From Microcaldota archaeon (GTDB taxonomy: Archaea > Micrarchaeota > Micrarchaeia > Micrarchaeales > Micrarchaeaceae): a DNA stretch of 29,569 bases. Position 1 is the first letter of the stretch. Each line of letters starts with the position of its first letter. Both the position numbers and the translations under genes were made by a program. Below, piece by piece: positions 16,168-23,262 of the stretch. The stretch is from contig DAHXNT010000002.1 in NCBI GenBank assembly GCA_027365215.1, positions 1-29,569 on the forward strand, read 5' to 3'. A model generated the notes under the pieces. That model was given only the letters and a program-made list of their open reading frames with translations, was not told the origin of the DNA and ran no database searches.

Positions 16168-16475
16168 GAATATCAATCCTCTTAGAGCGGATGGGCTAAA
16201 CCTTCCGTACCCCCTCTCATTAACTATTTTTAACCACCACTATAAAAAGGTTGTGTATATGGCTGGTGTGAAGGCCATTCGGCTTGATGGTTGGTAATTA
16301 TAGGGCAATAATAAGATGTTAAGAGTGACAGATTAATCATATTTGTTGTAATGGTCGAAGGACACGGTTTGGCACAGAAAAAGGTTTATGGAACGCTTTA
16401 GCCCTCCCAAGCCCACGCCCTTTAGGAGGATGGGATTAAGAGAGTCTTTGAGGAGAGAGCCAGTTAGCCCATCAT
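16168..16475. other. 308-bp gene-free region upstream of rpoF
   Basis: It contains the rpoF promoter (minus-strand boxes CTTTTTATAG and GGTTAAAAATAG near 16220-16250). The rest, 16260-16475, is A+T-richer than most of the window. I see no open frame with family resemblance. A weak stem CCTCC / GGAGG around 16404-16430 encloses a C-rich stretch. No tRNA or box C/D RNA could be made out. Confidence 0.35.
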
Positions 16476-17108
16476 CTAACCGCCATTGCGGTGAAACACA
16501 ATCTTTGCCGTTTCCTGCGTTCTCTTAATGAAGAGTCGGCTTCCATATTTGCGATACTTAAGGAATCCTTTCGTGTCTATCGGCATAGTGTCGTATATTA
16601 TGAAGGCCCCTCCTTCGCTGATCCTGCCCAATATGTAGGGTATGCTTGTGTAGCCGTTCTTCCACTCATGAAATGAGAGAACAGAAAATACGAGGTCAAA
16701 TTTCCCATGATATGGTATTTTGTCATTTCTGCCAACAGCAAACTTCACTCTCCCGGCAAGGCCCGCTATCTTCGATTTTGTTTTCGCCTCCTTTATCGCT
16801 TTTTGCGACTGGTCTATGCCAAACAGGTACGAGTCTCTGAATCTATTTGTTTTTGCAAGTTTGTTAAGCATATTCCCATCGCCACAGCCTATCTCAAGTA
16901 TTCTCGTAGCGTTCCTGTTCCTTAAATCTTCGATTACAGCTTTGTGTAGCTCCAAGGCCAGCGTCTTGTTTGCATTAACTACACGCTGCCTCTCCTTCCC
17001 GCTGGGCTTCCTAGGTCTACTAGCATCAGTCAGAAAGGCGTATGCTTTGACGCCCCTTTTGGACAGATTCAATTGCTTCTCCATACAAAAACGATTAATG
17101 GATGACAT
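16476..17108 (-). CDS. Class I SAM-dependent methyltransferase
   Basis: About 210 aa; the ATGs at 17108 and 17084 are both possible. Motif I is ILEIGCGDGNMLNKLAK, followed by the acidic loop FGIDQSQKAI and the substrate-strand motif KFDLVFSVLSFHEW, then GGAFIIYDTMPID. This is the Rossmann methyltransferase core with no recognizable substrate domain. Codons are more A/T-ending than in the surrounding genes, and the adjacent 300 bp are also A+T-rich, which hints at later acquisition. The stop sits in a small hairpin (CCGC/GCGG, 16481-16492). Archaeal neighbourhoods of rpoF-DUF655 often hold KsgA; this gene lacks KsgA features, so it is not that enzyme. Confidence 0.78.
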   Translation of the reverse strand: MSSINRFCMEKQLNLSKRGVKAYAFLTDASRPRKPSGKERQRVVNANKTLALELHKAVIEDLRNRNATRILEIGCGDGNMLNKLAKTNRFRDSYLFGIDQSQKAIKEAKTKSKIAGLAGRVKFAVGRNDKIPYHGKFDLVFSVLSFHEWKNGYTSIPYILGRISEGGAFIIYDTMPIDTKGFLKYRKYGSRLFIKRTQETAKIVFHRNGG

Positions 17109-17155
17109 TTGTCCCAATCTTGTATATGGCTATACTGCACCCTGAAAGGCGTGCG

Positions 17156-17641
17156 TCATGAGCCTTCCTGCATCTTCTCTTTCGAGGTGAGATATGAGAA
17201 TACCTCCTTTATCCTTTCCCGGTCTGCGGTTATGCCTATGCTGTTGACTATGTTTAGTATCTCGTCCTCCGTGCTCTCCTTTCCAAGGGCGAGCAGGAAA
17301 TAGTATGCGTATAGGTACGGAAGATGCGTGCGAAGTGCCGCCTTCTCCAACAGGGTCTCTATGCCGTCGTTTGGGCTTATGCCGACCGCGCTGAGCACCT
17401 TCGTGATGTTCTCCTGGCTTATCTCCCTTCCTGAAAGGCTCAGGAAGGCGCCGACATACAGGTACGGAACTATCTCCTTTATGCGCTTTTTCACATCAGG
17501 GGTGCTCATTACCCTCTTGAACTCCGTTTCGAGAAGGCTCTTCTCGGAGTTCGTCAGTGCATCTATCACTGCACTCATGGTATCGAGAGCTATCGCACTA
17601 TACACTTCTTCATCGTTTGCAGCTGCGCCTTCGCCATCCAT
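17156..17641 (-). CDS. Protein with two tandem ribosomal stalk (P1/L12)-like domains
   Basis: 161 aa from ATG 17641; the upstream extension to 17773 crosses the promoter and is rejected. Residues 59-101 (PYLYVGAFLSLSGREISQENITKVLSAVGISPND) and 108-152 (PYLYAYYFLLALGKESTEDEILNIVNSIGITAD) each match the N-terminal helical dimerization domain of archaeal P1/L12: Y-hydrophobic-Y, an alanine/leucine helix, G-K/R-E, E-E-I, then V-x-S/A-x-GI. The two copies also resemble each other. Residues 1-58 are helical and charged and not recognised. The acidic hinge and the terminal GFGLF-type motif that binds elongation factors are absent, so it is not the canonical stalk protein. A protein that pairs within itself, or caps stalk dimers, is a reasonable guess. 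It is divergent from MoxR. Confidence 0.68.
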   Translation of the reverse strand: MDGEGAAANDEEVYSAIALDTMSAVIDALTNSEKSLLETEFKRVMSTPDVKKRIKEIVPYLYVGAFLSLSGREISQENITKVLSAVGISPNDGIETLLEKAALRTHLPYLYAYYFLLALGKESTEDEILNIVNSIGITADRERIKEVFSYLTSKEKMQEGS

Positions 17642-17680
17642 CCAAACCACTCGTCCCACTCTAATACTATTTTTGCTGTA

Positions 17681-17697
17681 AGATATATAAATAAACG
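17681..17697. promoter_or_regulatory. AT-rich box between the stalk-like gene and MoxR
   Basis: AGATATATAAATAAACG. Read on the minus strand it predicts a start near 17662, 21 nt before the stalk-like ATG. On the plus strand it predicts a start near 17714. A second plus-strand element (ATTTTAATG, near 17762) is better placed for the MoxR ATG at 17800. Confidence 0.5.
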
Positions 17698-17799
17698 CTG
17701 CTTCCCGACAAAATGATCGATAGGCAAGAAGGGCGGCGTCATTGCGGCATGGCAAGGATTTTAATGCTTCCACGTCATTATCACTTAGTGGCGTTTTGT

Positions 17800-18720
17800 A
17801 TGGAGCCTAAGGAAGCGTATCAGGCGGTCCTCAAAGAGGTCAAGAAGAAGATAGCCGGAAAGGAGGAAGTCATAGAGCAGATGTTCATAGCGATGATAGC
17901 CGACGGCAACGTGCTTCTCGAAGGAGTGCCTGGGGTCGCCAAGACCACGATGACGAAGACGCTTGCGGACGTGATACAGGCATCGTTCGGCAGAGTGCAG
18001 GGTACGCCGGACCTCGGAATAAGGGACATTATCGGCTACACATATGTAGACTCGGAGAACAGCATCCAGCTCAAGAAGGGGCCCATATTCTCCAGTATGT
18101 TTCTGATAGACGAAATGAACAGGATGCCGCCGAAGACGACGACGGCGCTCCTCGAGGCCCTTGAGGAGAAGATAATAACTATAGGGGACTCGACACTCGA
18201 TCTGCCCAAGCCCTTCATGGCGTTCGCCACGCAGAACCCTCTGAACATCGAAGGCACGGAACAATTGCCGAAGGTGCTTACCGACAGGTTCCTGATAAGG
18301 ATAGCTGTGGGATATCCGACGGCAGAGGAAGAGGAGCAGATGCTCAGGATAAAGGAGACCGAGAGCGAGGTGCATGTGAACAAGGTGCTCGGGGCCGAGG
18401 ACATAATCGGCATGCAGGCGAAGCTGAACAGCGTGAAGATATCCGACAGCATCATAAAGTACATAACTGACATAGTCAACGCATCCAGGACGGACATGCA
18501 CGTGGTCATGGGCGGAAGCCCAAGGGCCGAGATAGCCTTCATGAGGTGCGCGAAGGCGAGGGCGCTCGTGCAGGGGAGAGGCGAGGTCACTGTAGATGAC
18601 ATAAAGTTCCTTGCAAGGCCGGTGCTCAGCCACAGGATAGCGGTGAGGTCCACCGGAGGCATAGGCGTCAACGGTGTCATAGACGGGCTGATAGCATCGG
18701 TGCAGGCACCACAGGCGTAA
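17800..18720 (+). CDS. MoxR-family AAA+ ATPase
   Basis: 306 aa. Walker A is GVPGVAKTT, followed by GRVQGTPDLGIRDIIGY and the loop KKGPIFSSMFLIDEMNRMPPKTTTALLEALEE with the Walker B DEMN. Sensor 1 region is AFATQNPLNIEGTEQLPKVLTDRF and sensor 2 is GGSPRAEIAFMRCAKARAL. These are diagnostic of MoxR ATPases, which act as chaperones that activate partner proteins, often with VWA or DUF58 proteins. No such partner is adjacent; the next gene, 18 nt downstream, is a pilin-like protein. Start 17800 is chosen because MEPKEAYQAVLKEVKKKI is the usual beginning. An in-frame ATG at 17713 would add 29 residues that resemble nothing. Confidence 0.9.
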   Translation: MEPKEAYQAVLKEVKKKIAGKEEVIEQMFIAMIADGNVLLEGVPGVAKTTMTKTLADVIQASFGRVQGTPDLGIRDIIGYTYVDSENSIQLKKGPIFSSMFLIDEMNRMPPKTTTALLEALEEKIITIGDSTLDLPKPFMAFATQNPLNIEGTEQLPKVLTDRFLIRIAVGYPTAEEEEQMLRIKETESEVHVNKVLGAEDIIGMQAKLNSVKISDSIIKYITDIVNASRTDMHVVMGGSPRAEIAFMRCAKARALVQGRGEVTVDDIKFLARPVLSHRIAVRSTGGIGVNGVIDGLIASVQAPQA

Positions 18721-18738
18721 TTTACCAAATGTGATAGG

Positions 18739-19183
18739 ATGGACAAGCTCAGGGCGCAGAGCGCAATTGAATATCTAACGACGTACGGGTGGGCGATACT
18801 AGTAATCGCGGTTGTGCTTGCAGCTATGTTCGCCCTCGGCCTCTTCAGCCCCAGCTCTTACGTGAACAACGAATGCATATTCCCCGCTGAGTTCAGCTGC
18901 CTCAACAGCCAGATGTACTCGAACGGGGTAGTGACAATCAATATAGAGCAGTCGACTTCATCCCCGATAAACATAACGGCGGTCGGGGGCTTTCTCGCCT
19001 GCGCTCAACGTGCAGATCGGATCCAATGCCAGCATGTCGGTGCAGTGCTATGCGAATGGCACCGCCTTCTCCAGCGGCATCGGTGGAGTGTACAAGGGCG
19101 ACCTCATACTCAATTACACGAACCTGCAGACAGGGTTCACGCACACGGTAATAGGGACGCTCGTCGCGAAGATCCAGAGCTGA
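18739..19183 (+). CDS. Class III signal-peptide (pilin-like) protein, frameshifted
   Basis: GTGATAGG stands directly in front of ATG 18739. The N-terminus MDKLRAQSAIEYLTTYGW plus a hydrophobic helix is an archaeal prepilin signal, almost identical to that at 8430. Frame 1 continues through a cysteine pair (NECIFPAEFSCLNSQ) and INITAVGG. After the G5 run at 18985-18989 it turns into Arg/His-rich sequence that runs antisense into rtcB. Removing one G restores FSPALNVQIGSNAS, SVQCYANGTAFSS and GDLILNYTNLQTGFTHTVIG, ending at TGA 19183. The repaired protein is about 147 aa. The repaired C-terminus is typical of small archaeal pilin-like proteins, so this is a real one-base difference or a base-calling error. 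Confidence 0.78.
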
Positions 19184-19215
19184 GCCTACTGCCCTGCCCC
19201 TGCCCTCATATGCCC

Positions 19216-20649
19216 TTATCCCTTGGCCACGCCGAGCGGGGTCATCCTTGCGACGATTGCGGATATCCCTGCGCCCTCCACGCTCTTCACAACGTCGTCC
19301 ACATTCTTATACGCCCATTCCGCCTCCTCGCTCACGAGCTTGCGGTCGCGCACCCTTATCTCTATGTCCTTGCTCCTCATCTCGCCCAGCGTCTTCGATG
19401 CGGGTATCTCCCTTATCGCCTGGTGCCTGGACATTACGCGGCCCGAGCCGTGGCATGACGAGCCGAACGAGAGCGTGTCGGATTCCTTCCTGCCGGCGAG
19501 CACGTAGCTTGCGGTGCCCATGCTCCCGGGTATTATGACCGGCTGGCCGTATTCCTTGTAAACGCCTGAAAGTTCCCTCCTTCCGGGGCCAAATGCCCTG
19601 GTGGCGCCCTTCCTGTGGACCAGCAGTTTCATGCGCCTGCCGTCCACCTCATGCTCCTCCTCCTTCGCGATGTTGTGCGCCACGTCGTAGAGTAGCTCCA
19701 TGCCGAGCGCATCCGCATCCCTGCCGAGCACCTCTGAGAAGCTCTTCCTTATCAGGTGCATCATTATCTGCCTGTTGGCGAACGCGAAGTTGACCGCGCA
19801 CTTCATGGCCTTCAGATAGTCGTCGGCTTCCTTCGATCCGAAATACGCATAGCTCAGCTCGGGGTCCGCGAGCTGTATGTTGTTCTTCTTTTGGTAGTCT
19901 GAAAGCACCCTCAGGTAGTCGCTGCACACCTGATGGCCGTATCCGCGGGAGCCGCTGTGGAGCATTACGACCACCTGGTCCTTCTCGAGCCCGTATACCT
20001 TCGCGAGATTATCATCCATTATGTGCTCAACCTTCTGCACTTCCAGGAAGTGGTTGCCTGCTCCGAGAGTGCCGAGCTGCCTCACTCCGCGCTTCTTCGC
20101 CAGGCCGCTCACCTTTGACGGGTCTGCACCCTCCATCATGCCGCCCTCCTCGGTATTCTCTATGTCGCCTTGCATCCCGTAGCCCTTCGAGACCACGTAG
20201 CGCGAGCCCTCTACAGCCACCCTTTCGAGATCCGATTGCGTGAAACCAAGGTTTATCTTGCTGCCTACGCCGCTCGGCACGTTTCTGAACAGGGCATCCA
20301 TCAGGTCCCTCAGCTTCGGTTTTATTTCCGCTGCATTGAGGTTCGTTTTCACCAGCCTGATGCCGCAGTTGATGTCGAAGCCGATCGCGCCCGGCGATAC
20401 GATGCCGCCGTCCATCGGGAATGCGGCGACGCCGCCGACCGGGAATCCGTATCCCTCATGGCCGTCCGGCATTACGAGCATGTTGCTCACTATTGTAGGC
20501 AGAGAGGCGGCATTGACCGCCTGCTTGAGCGTCCTGTCCTTCTGCATCGTCTTTATTATGTTGCCGTTGGCGAATATCCTGACAGGCACATTCATGCCTT
20601 GGCTCTCGTCCCTGGCTATCTCCCATATGAAATCGTTTATCTTCTCCAT
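19216..20649 (-). CDS. rtcB: RtcB RNA ligase (tRNA-splicing ligase)
   Basis: 477 aa. RtcB joins 2',3'-cyclic phosphate and 5'-OH RNA ends with GTP and Mn2+, chiefly in tRNA splicing. The metal ligands are visible: DINCG, GTLGAGNHFLEVQ, VMLHSGSRG and DVAHNIAKEE. The nucleotide-accepting histidine is in SSCHGSGRVMSRHQA. VMPDGHEGYGFPVGGVAA is the usual N-terminal block. I set the start at ATG 20649 (MEKINDFIWEI), where the family usually begins and which lies 1 nt after the stop of a small upstream frame. ATG 20679 would add 10 residues and overlap it. No intein is present. It is last in a tight minus-strand series beginning with tRNA-Arg. Confidence 0.95.
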   Translation of the reverse strand: MEKINDFIWEIARDESQGMNVPVRIFANGNIIKTMQKDRTLKQAVNAASLPTIVSNMLVMPDGHEGYGFPVGGVAAFPMDGGIVSPGAIGFDINCGIRLVKTNLNAAEIKPKLRDLMDALFRNVPSGVGSKINLGFTQSDLERVAVEGSRYVVSKGYGMQGDIENTEEGGMMEGADPSKVSGLAKKRGVRQLGTLGAGNHFLEVQKVEHIMDDNLAKVYGLEKDQVVVMLHSGSRGYGHQVCSDYLRVLSDYQKKNNIQLADPELSYAYFGSKEADDYLKAMKCAVNFAFANRQIMMHLIRKSFSEVLGRDADALGMELLYDVAHNIAKEEEHEVDGRRMKLLVHRKGATRAFGPGRRELSGVYKEYGQPVIIPGSMGTASYVLAGRKESDTLSFGSSCHGSGRVMSRHQAIREIPASKTLGEMRSKDIEIRVRDRKLVSEEAEWAYKNVDDVVKSVEGAGISAIVARMTPLGVAKG

Positions 20650-20650
20650 A

Positions 20651-20800
20651 TCATCGTCTCTCATAAATGTTTTTCCCATGCCTGATGGCTATTATCAGTA
20701 TCGTTTCCTCTTTATGCAGCATCGCGGCTATTATTCTGTAATCACCAACGCGCAACTTTAGCTCTTTGCTTCCGTTTAATTTAAAATGTGTTACGGTCAT
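20651..20800 (-). CDS. 49-aa RelE/ParE-like C-terminal half domain
   Basis: The frame runs ATG 20800 to TGA 20651, starting 9 nt after the DUF1634 stop and ending 1 nt before the rtcB ATG. The sequence KLNGSKELKLRVGDYRIIAAML, then ETILIIAIRHGKNIYERR, follows the C-terminal half of RelE/ParE toxins (R-V-G-D-Y-R-I-I, a hydrophobic strand, then a basic H-x-x-x-I-Y end). Full toxins have about 85-95 residues; the N-terminal helices are missing and the space upstream is coding for DUF1634. No antitoxin is adjacent. It may be a remnant or a shortened regulatory protein. Its exact fit between two coupled genes argues that it is translated. Confidence 0.6.
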   Translation of the reverse strand: MTVTHFKLNGSKELKLRVGDYRIIAAMLHKEETILIIAIRHGKNIYERR

Positions 20801-20809
20801 ATGATCGCG

Positions 20810-21184
20810 TCAACGGAGCAGCGCAGGTATCAGCAGTATCGCGACGAGCATTGCGAGCAGCACGAATGCCGCGATAACGGCGTAGATGCGGTTCCTTTCC
20901 CTGACAAAGTCGTATAGGAGCAGCGACACCACTGATATCGGAGTCGCCACCAGCGCGAACAGCCCCGCATATATAAGGGTTATTCCAGAGGGGTGCGCGA
21001 CGGCCTTTGCTAAGGGGTAGCTGCTTGTGTTCAGATTAAGAGGTATGCCAGCGCTGCCGATTACGAACACGCCAGGCGCACCGCCCTGCGCGACCAACAG
21101 CAGTATGCCAGACGAGAACAATACTATGCTCAGCGCTATCCCGATGTCGATAATCCTGCTCGCAGTCTTGTTTATGTATTTCAT
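20810..21184 (-). CDS. DUF1634 membrane protein
   Basis: 124 aa with three transmembrane helices (IIDIGIALSIVLFSSGILLLV; LIYAGLFALVATPISVVSLLL; IYAVIAAFVLLAMLVAILLI). The layout and the RIIDIGIALS start fit DUF1634, a family usually found next to TauE/SafE permeases, as here. ATG 21184 overlaps the upstream stop as ATGA, so it is translationally coupled. It is probably an accessory subunit of the permease. The long in-frame extension upstream to 21544 is antisense-like Arg/His-rich sequence inside tauE and is rejected. Confidence 0.82.
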   Translation of the reverse strand: MKYINKTASRIIDIGIALSIVLFSSGILLLVAQGGAPGVFVIGSAGIPLNLNTSSYPLAKAVAHPSGITLIYAGLFALVATPISVVSLLLYDFVRERNRIYAVIAAFVLLAMLVAILLIPALLR

Positions 21185-22047
21185 GCTATGCCCACTCCCC
21201 TTAGGACCATTTGGACTCCAAGTATCACCACTATCGCGATGAACAGTATCTTTATCTCCTTGCCGGAAATGCGCGGCAGAAGGCGTGACCCTATCAGCGC
21301 CCCTATCAGGACTCCGACCGCCGCGGGCGCGACTATAAGCGGCTGTATCAGGCCGTGCTCCCAGTATATGCCGCTGCTGGTCGCGGCGGTCACGCCTATC
21401 ATGAAATTGCTCGTCGTGGTAGTGACCTTTATCGGTAGTCCTATGATGAGGTCCATGCCCAGCACCTTCAGCACTCCGGCCCCTATGCCCAAGAGGCCTG
21501 AGAGAAGGCCTGCCAAGTACATCACGATTATGGCGAAGTGCCACCTTGCGCCCCTGTATGAGACCCTCTTCCCCGTAACGTCGTCGTAATAGCTGCCGTT
21601 GAGGCCGAGGAGCCTGGTGCTCCAGTCCGGCCTGATTCTTTTGGCTTTCTTCTTTCTGAGGAGCCTTTCAAGCTCCAGATACGACGATATGAAAAGGACG
21701 ACGCCAAAGAGTATGAATATCACGCTTTCCAGTTGCTGCGAATAGACGTACGCAGCTATCAGAGATCCGGTTATGGCGCCGAGTACCGTGCCTATGCTGA
21801 GCGAGATGCCTATTCGCATGTTAGCCATTCCTGTCTTGATATAGCTGCGGGCTGAGCCGGCCGACGTGGCGATTGTGGATATCAGGCTTGCGCCTGTGGC
21901 GTAATACAGAGGTATGCCCATGTAGATCGAGAGTATCGGCACTACGACCGCACCACCGCCCAGGCCTGTCAGCGAGCCGAACAGCCCTCCGACGATGCCG
22001 GCTGCAAATATCTCCAGCAGCAGAATGATTATTATTGCACCCACCAC
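21181..22047 (-). CDS. TauE/SafE-family sulfite/anion permease
   Basis: About 288 aa with 8 or so transmembrane segments. The family repeat motif appears twice: GLFGSLTGLGGGAVVVPIL near the N-terminus and AGLLSGLLGIGAGVLKVLGM in the second half. A cytoplasmic loop of about 60 residues rich in Lys/Arg separates them. The frame is open into the tRNA gene upstream, so the start must lie after 22056: GTG 22047, GTG 22044 or TTG 22053. I use 22047. TauE/SafE proteins export or import sulfur-containing or other organic anions. There is no obvious promoter between the tRNA and the start, so the mRNA probably comes from the tRNA transcript. Confidence 0.85.
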   Translation of the reverse strand: MVGAIIIILLLEIFAAGIVGGLFGSLTGLGGGAVVVPILSIYMGIPLYYATGASLISTIATSAGSARSYIKTGMANMRIGISLSIGTVLGAITGSLIAAYVYSQQLESVIFILFGVVLFISSYLELERLLRKKKAKRIRPDWSTRLLGLNGSYYDDVTGKRVSYRGARWHFAIIVMYLAGLLSGLLGIGAGVLKVLGMDLIIGLPIKVTTTTSNFMIGVTAATSSGIYWEHGLIQPLIVAPAAVGVLIGALIGSRLLPRISGKEIKILFIAIVVILGVQMVLRGVGIA

Positions 22048-22055
22048 GCGCAAAA

Positions 22056-22129
22056 CGCCCTTGCCGGGATTTGAACCCGGATCACAGGCTCCGCAAGCCC
22101 GCGTTCTATCCAAGTTATACTACAAGGGC
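22056..22129 (-). tRNA. tRNA-Arg (anticodon GCG)
   Basis: 74 nt. The acceptor stem is GCCCTTG/CAAGGGC with discriminator G. The T arm is CCGGG TTCAAAT CCCGG. The anticodon stem CGGGC/GCCTG encloses TTGCGGA, giving anticodon GCG, which reads the Arg codon CGC. The D loop has GGA with A20, an arginine identity base. The D stem has one A-A mismatch. There is no intron and no encoded CCA; TTTT follows directly. Confidence 0.93.
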
Positions 22130-22154
22130 GTACACAGTATTATCAGTACGCACC

Positions 22155-22168
22155 GTATAAATATATTG
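22155..22168. promoter_or_regulatory. Shared AT-rich box, tRNA-Arg / GPT-type transferase
   Basis: GTATAAATATATTG. On the minus strand it places a start about 6 nt before the tRNA 5' end; on the plus strand near 22187, 26 nt before ATG 22213. No second box is visible in the 83 bp between the two genes. Confidence 0.55.
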
Positions 22169-22212
22169 TTTCTCATATCTATCCGACCTGTGCGGAACGC
22201 AGTGGTGCTACT

Positions 22213-23262
22213 ATGGTTTTCCATGACTACCTGACGCTGATAATACCTTCGTTAGTGGGCTTCATCTTCACGATCATAGCGGCGAAGTTCCTAATGGGTT
22301 ACATGAAGGAGGCGGGAGTCACCTCGCCGGACCACAACAAGAAGGGCATGCCGACGCTCCCAGCGAGCGTAGGCCTTGCGGTGGCCATAGGGTTCTCGAT
22401 AGGCATATTCACATACGCGTTCGGGGTAAGCGCACACCTGTATGGTGCCGTGGCGGACCTGGTAGACCTCTTCGCCACTGTTCTTTCCGTGGTGCTGATA
22501 TCGCTCGTCGGACTGCTTGACGACATAAACGTCAAGGCGACTATGGTGAAGTCGACCGACATGATGGATACGAGGAAGGGGCTGAGACAGGCGTACAAGC
22601 CGATAATGACCGTGATGGGCGCCCTGCCCCTTATGGCTGTGATAAACAGCACAGGGCTCGATACCCTGGCCATACCATTCATAGGGCAGGTGAACTTCGG
22701 CCTTTTCTACCCGCTTATCATAATACCGCTCGCAATAATATTCACCTCGAACTCGTTCAACCTGCTCGGCGGATTCGACGGCATAGCCACAGGCACAGGA
22801 TTCCTGGCAAGCCTCGCACTGATGATTTACGCACTTATCTATGGGAACTACATCGGTGCCCTCCTTGCAAGCGTGCTGACCACCGTGCTGTTCGCCTTCC
22901 TGTTCTTCAACATATTCCCGGCCAAGGCAATACCTGGGGACAGCTTCACCTATGGGGTCGGAGCAGCCCTGCTGGTGATAATGGCCCTCGGGAACATGGA
23001 GATATTCGGCATAATAGTCTTCATGCCCTGGATAATAGAATTCGTGCTCCATCTAAGGAGGAAGTTCAAGGTGACGGATCTCGGCAAGATGAGGAGCGAC
23101 GGCACGTTCGCGCCGCCCTACGGCAGGAAGATTTACAGCTGGACGCACCTGATAATGAACCTGAAGCGCTGCAGGGAATGGGAGGTGTCGCTCTATATGT
23201 GGGTCGTAGAGATACTCTTCATACTGCTGGCTTTCGGGCTCAAGTCGCTAGCAATAATATGA
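22213..23262 (+). CDS. GPT/MraY-family polyprenyl-phosphate sugar-1-phosphate transferase
   Basis: 349 aa, about 10 transmembrane segments. The family motifs are in order: DHNKKGMPTLPAS, the acidic pair in VGLLDDINVK, NSFNLLGGFDGIATG, FPAKAIPGDSFTYGVG and the basic loop FVLHLRRKFKV. These place it with enzymes that transfer UDP-HexNAc-1-phosphate to polyprenyl phosphate (Alg7/WecA-like), starting lipid-linked glycan synthesis at the membrane. The spacing NSFNLLGGFDG is closer to the archaeal/eukaryal GPT branch than to MraY. GGTG 5 nt before ATG 22213 is the ribosome site. The last 70 bp overlap the histone gene on the other strand. Confidence 0.86.
   Translation: MVFHDYLTLIIPSLVGFIFTIIAAKFLMGYMKEAGVTSPDHNKKGMPTLPASVGLAVAIGFSIGIFTYAFGVSAHLYGAVADLVDLFATVLSVVLISLVGLLDDINVKATMVKSTDMMDTRKGLRQAYKPIMTVMGALPLMAVINSTGLDTLAIPFIGQVNFGLFYPLIIIPLAIIFTSNSFNLLGGFDGIATGTGFLASLALMIYALIYGNYIGALLASVLTTVLFAFLFFNIFPAKAIPGDSFTYGVGAALLVIMALGNMEIFGIIVFMPWIIEFVLHLRRKFKVTDLGKMRSDGTFAPPYGRKIYSWTHLIMNLKRCREWEVSLYMWVVEILFILLAFGLKSLAII

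Noticed and set aside
16384..16440. tRNA-like C-rich stretch with CCTCC/GGAGG
   Set aside because: Only a short stem forms; no cloverleaf or conserved T arm.
17713..17799. Earlier start of MoxR at ATG 17713
   Set aside because: The TATA spacing would allow it, but the added 29 residues have no resemblance to the family, which begins at MEPKEAY.
17785..18633. Open frame on the minus strand across MoxR
   Set aside because: His/Arg/Leu-rich shadow of a gene with all MoxR motifs; no start signal.
21185..21544. N-terminal extension of the DUF1634 frame
   Set aside because: Lies inside tauE in another frame, is His/Arg/Asp-rich, and the family begins at the ATG at 21184, which overlaps the tauE stop.
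22054..22113. Longer N-terminus of the TauE/SafE protein
   Set aside because: It would be translated from inside the tRNA-Arg gene.
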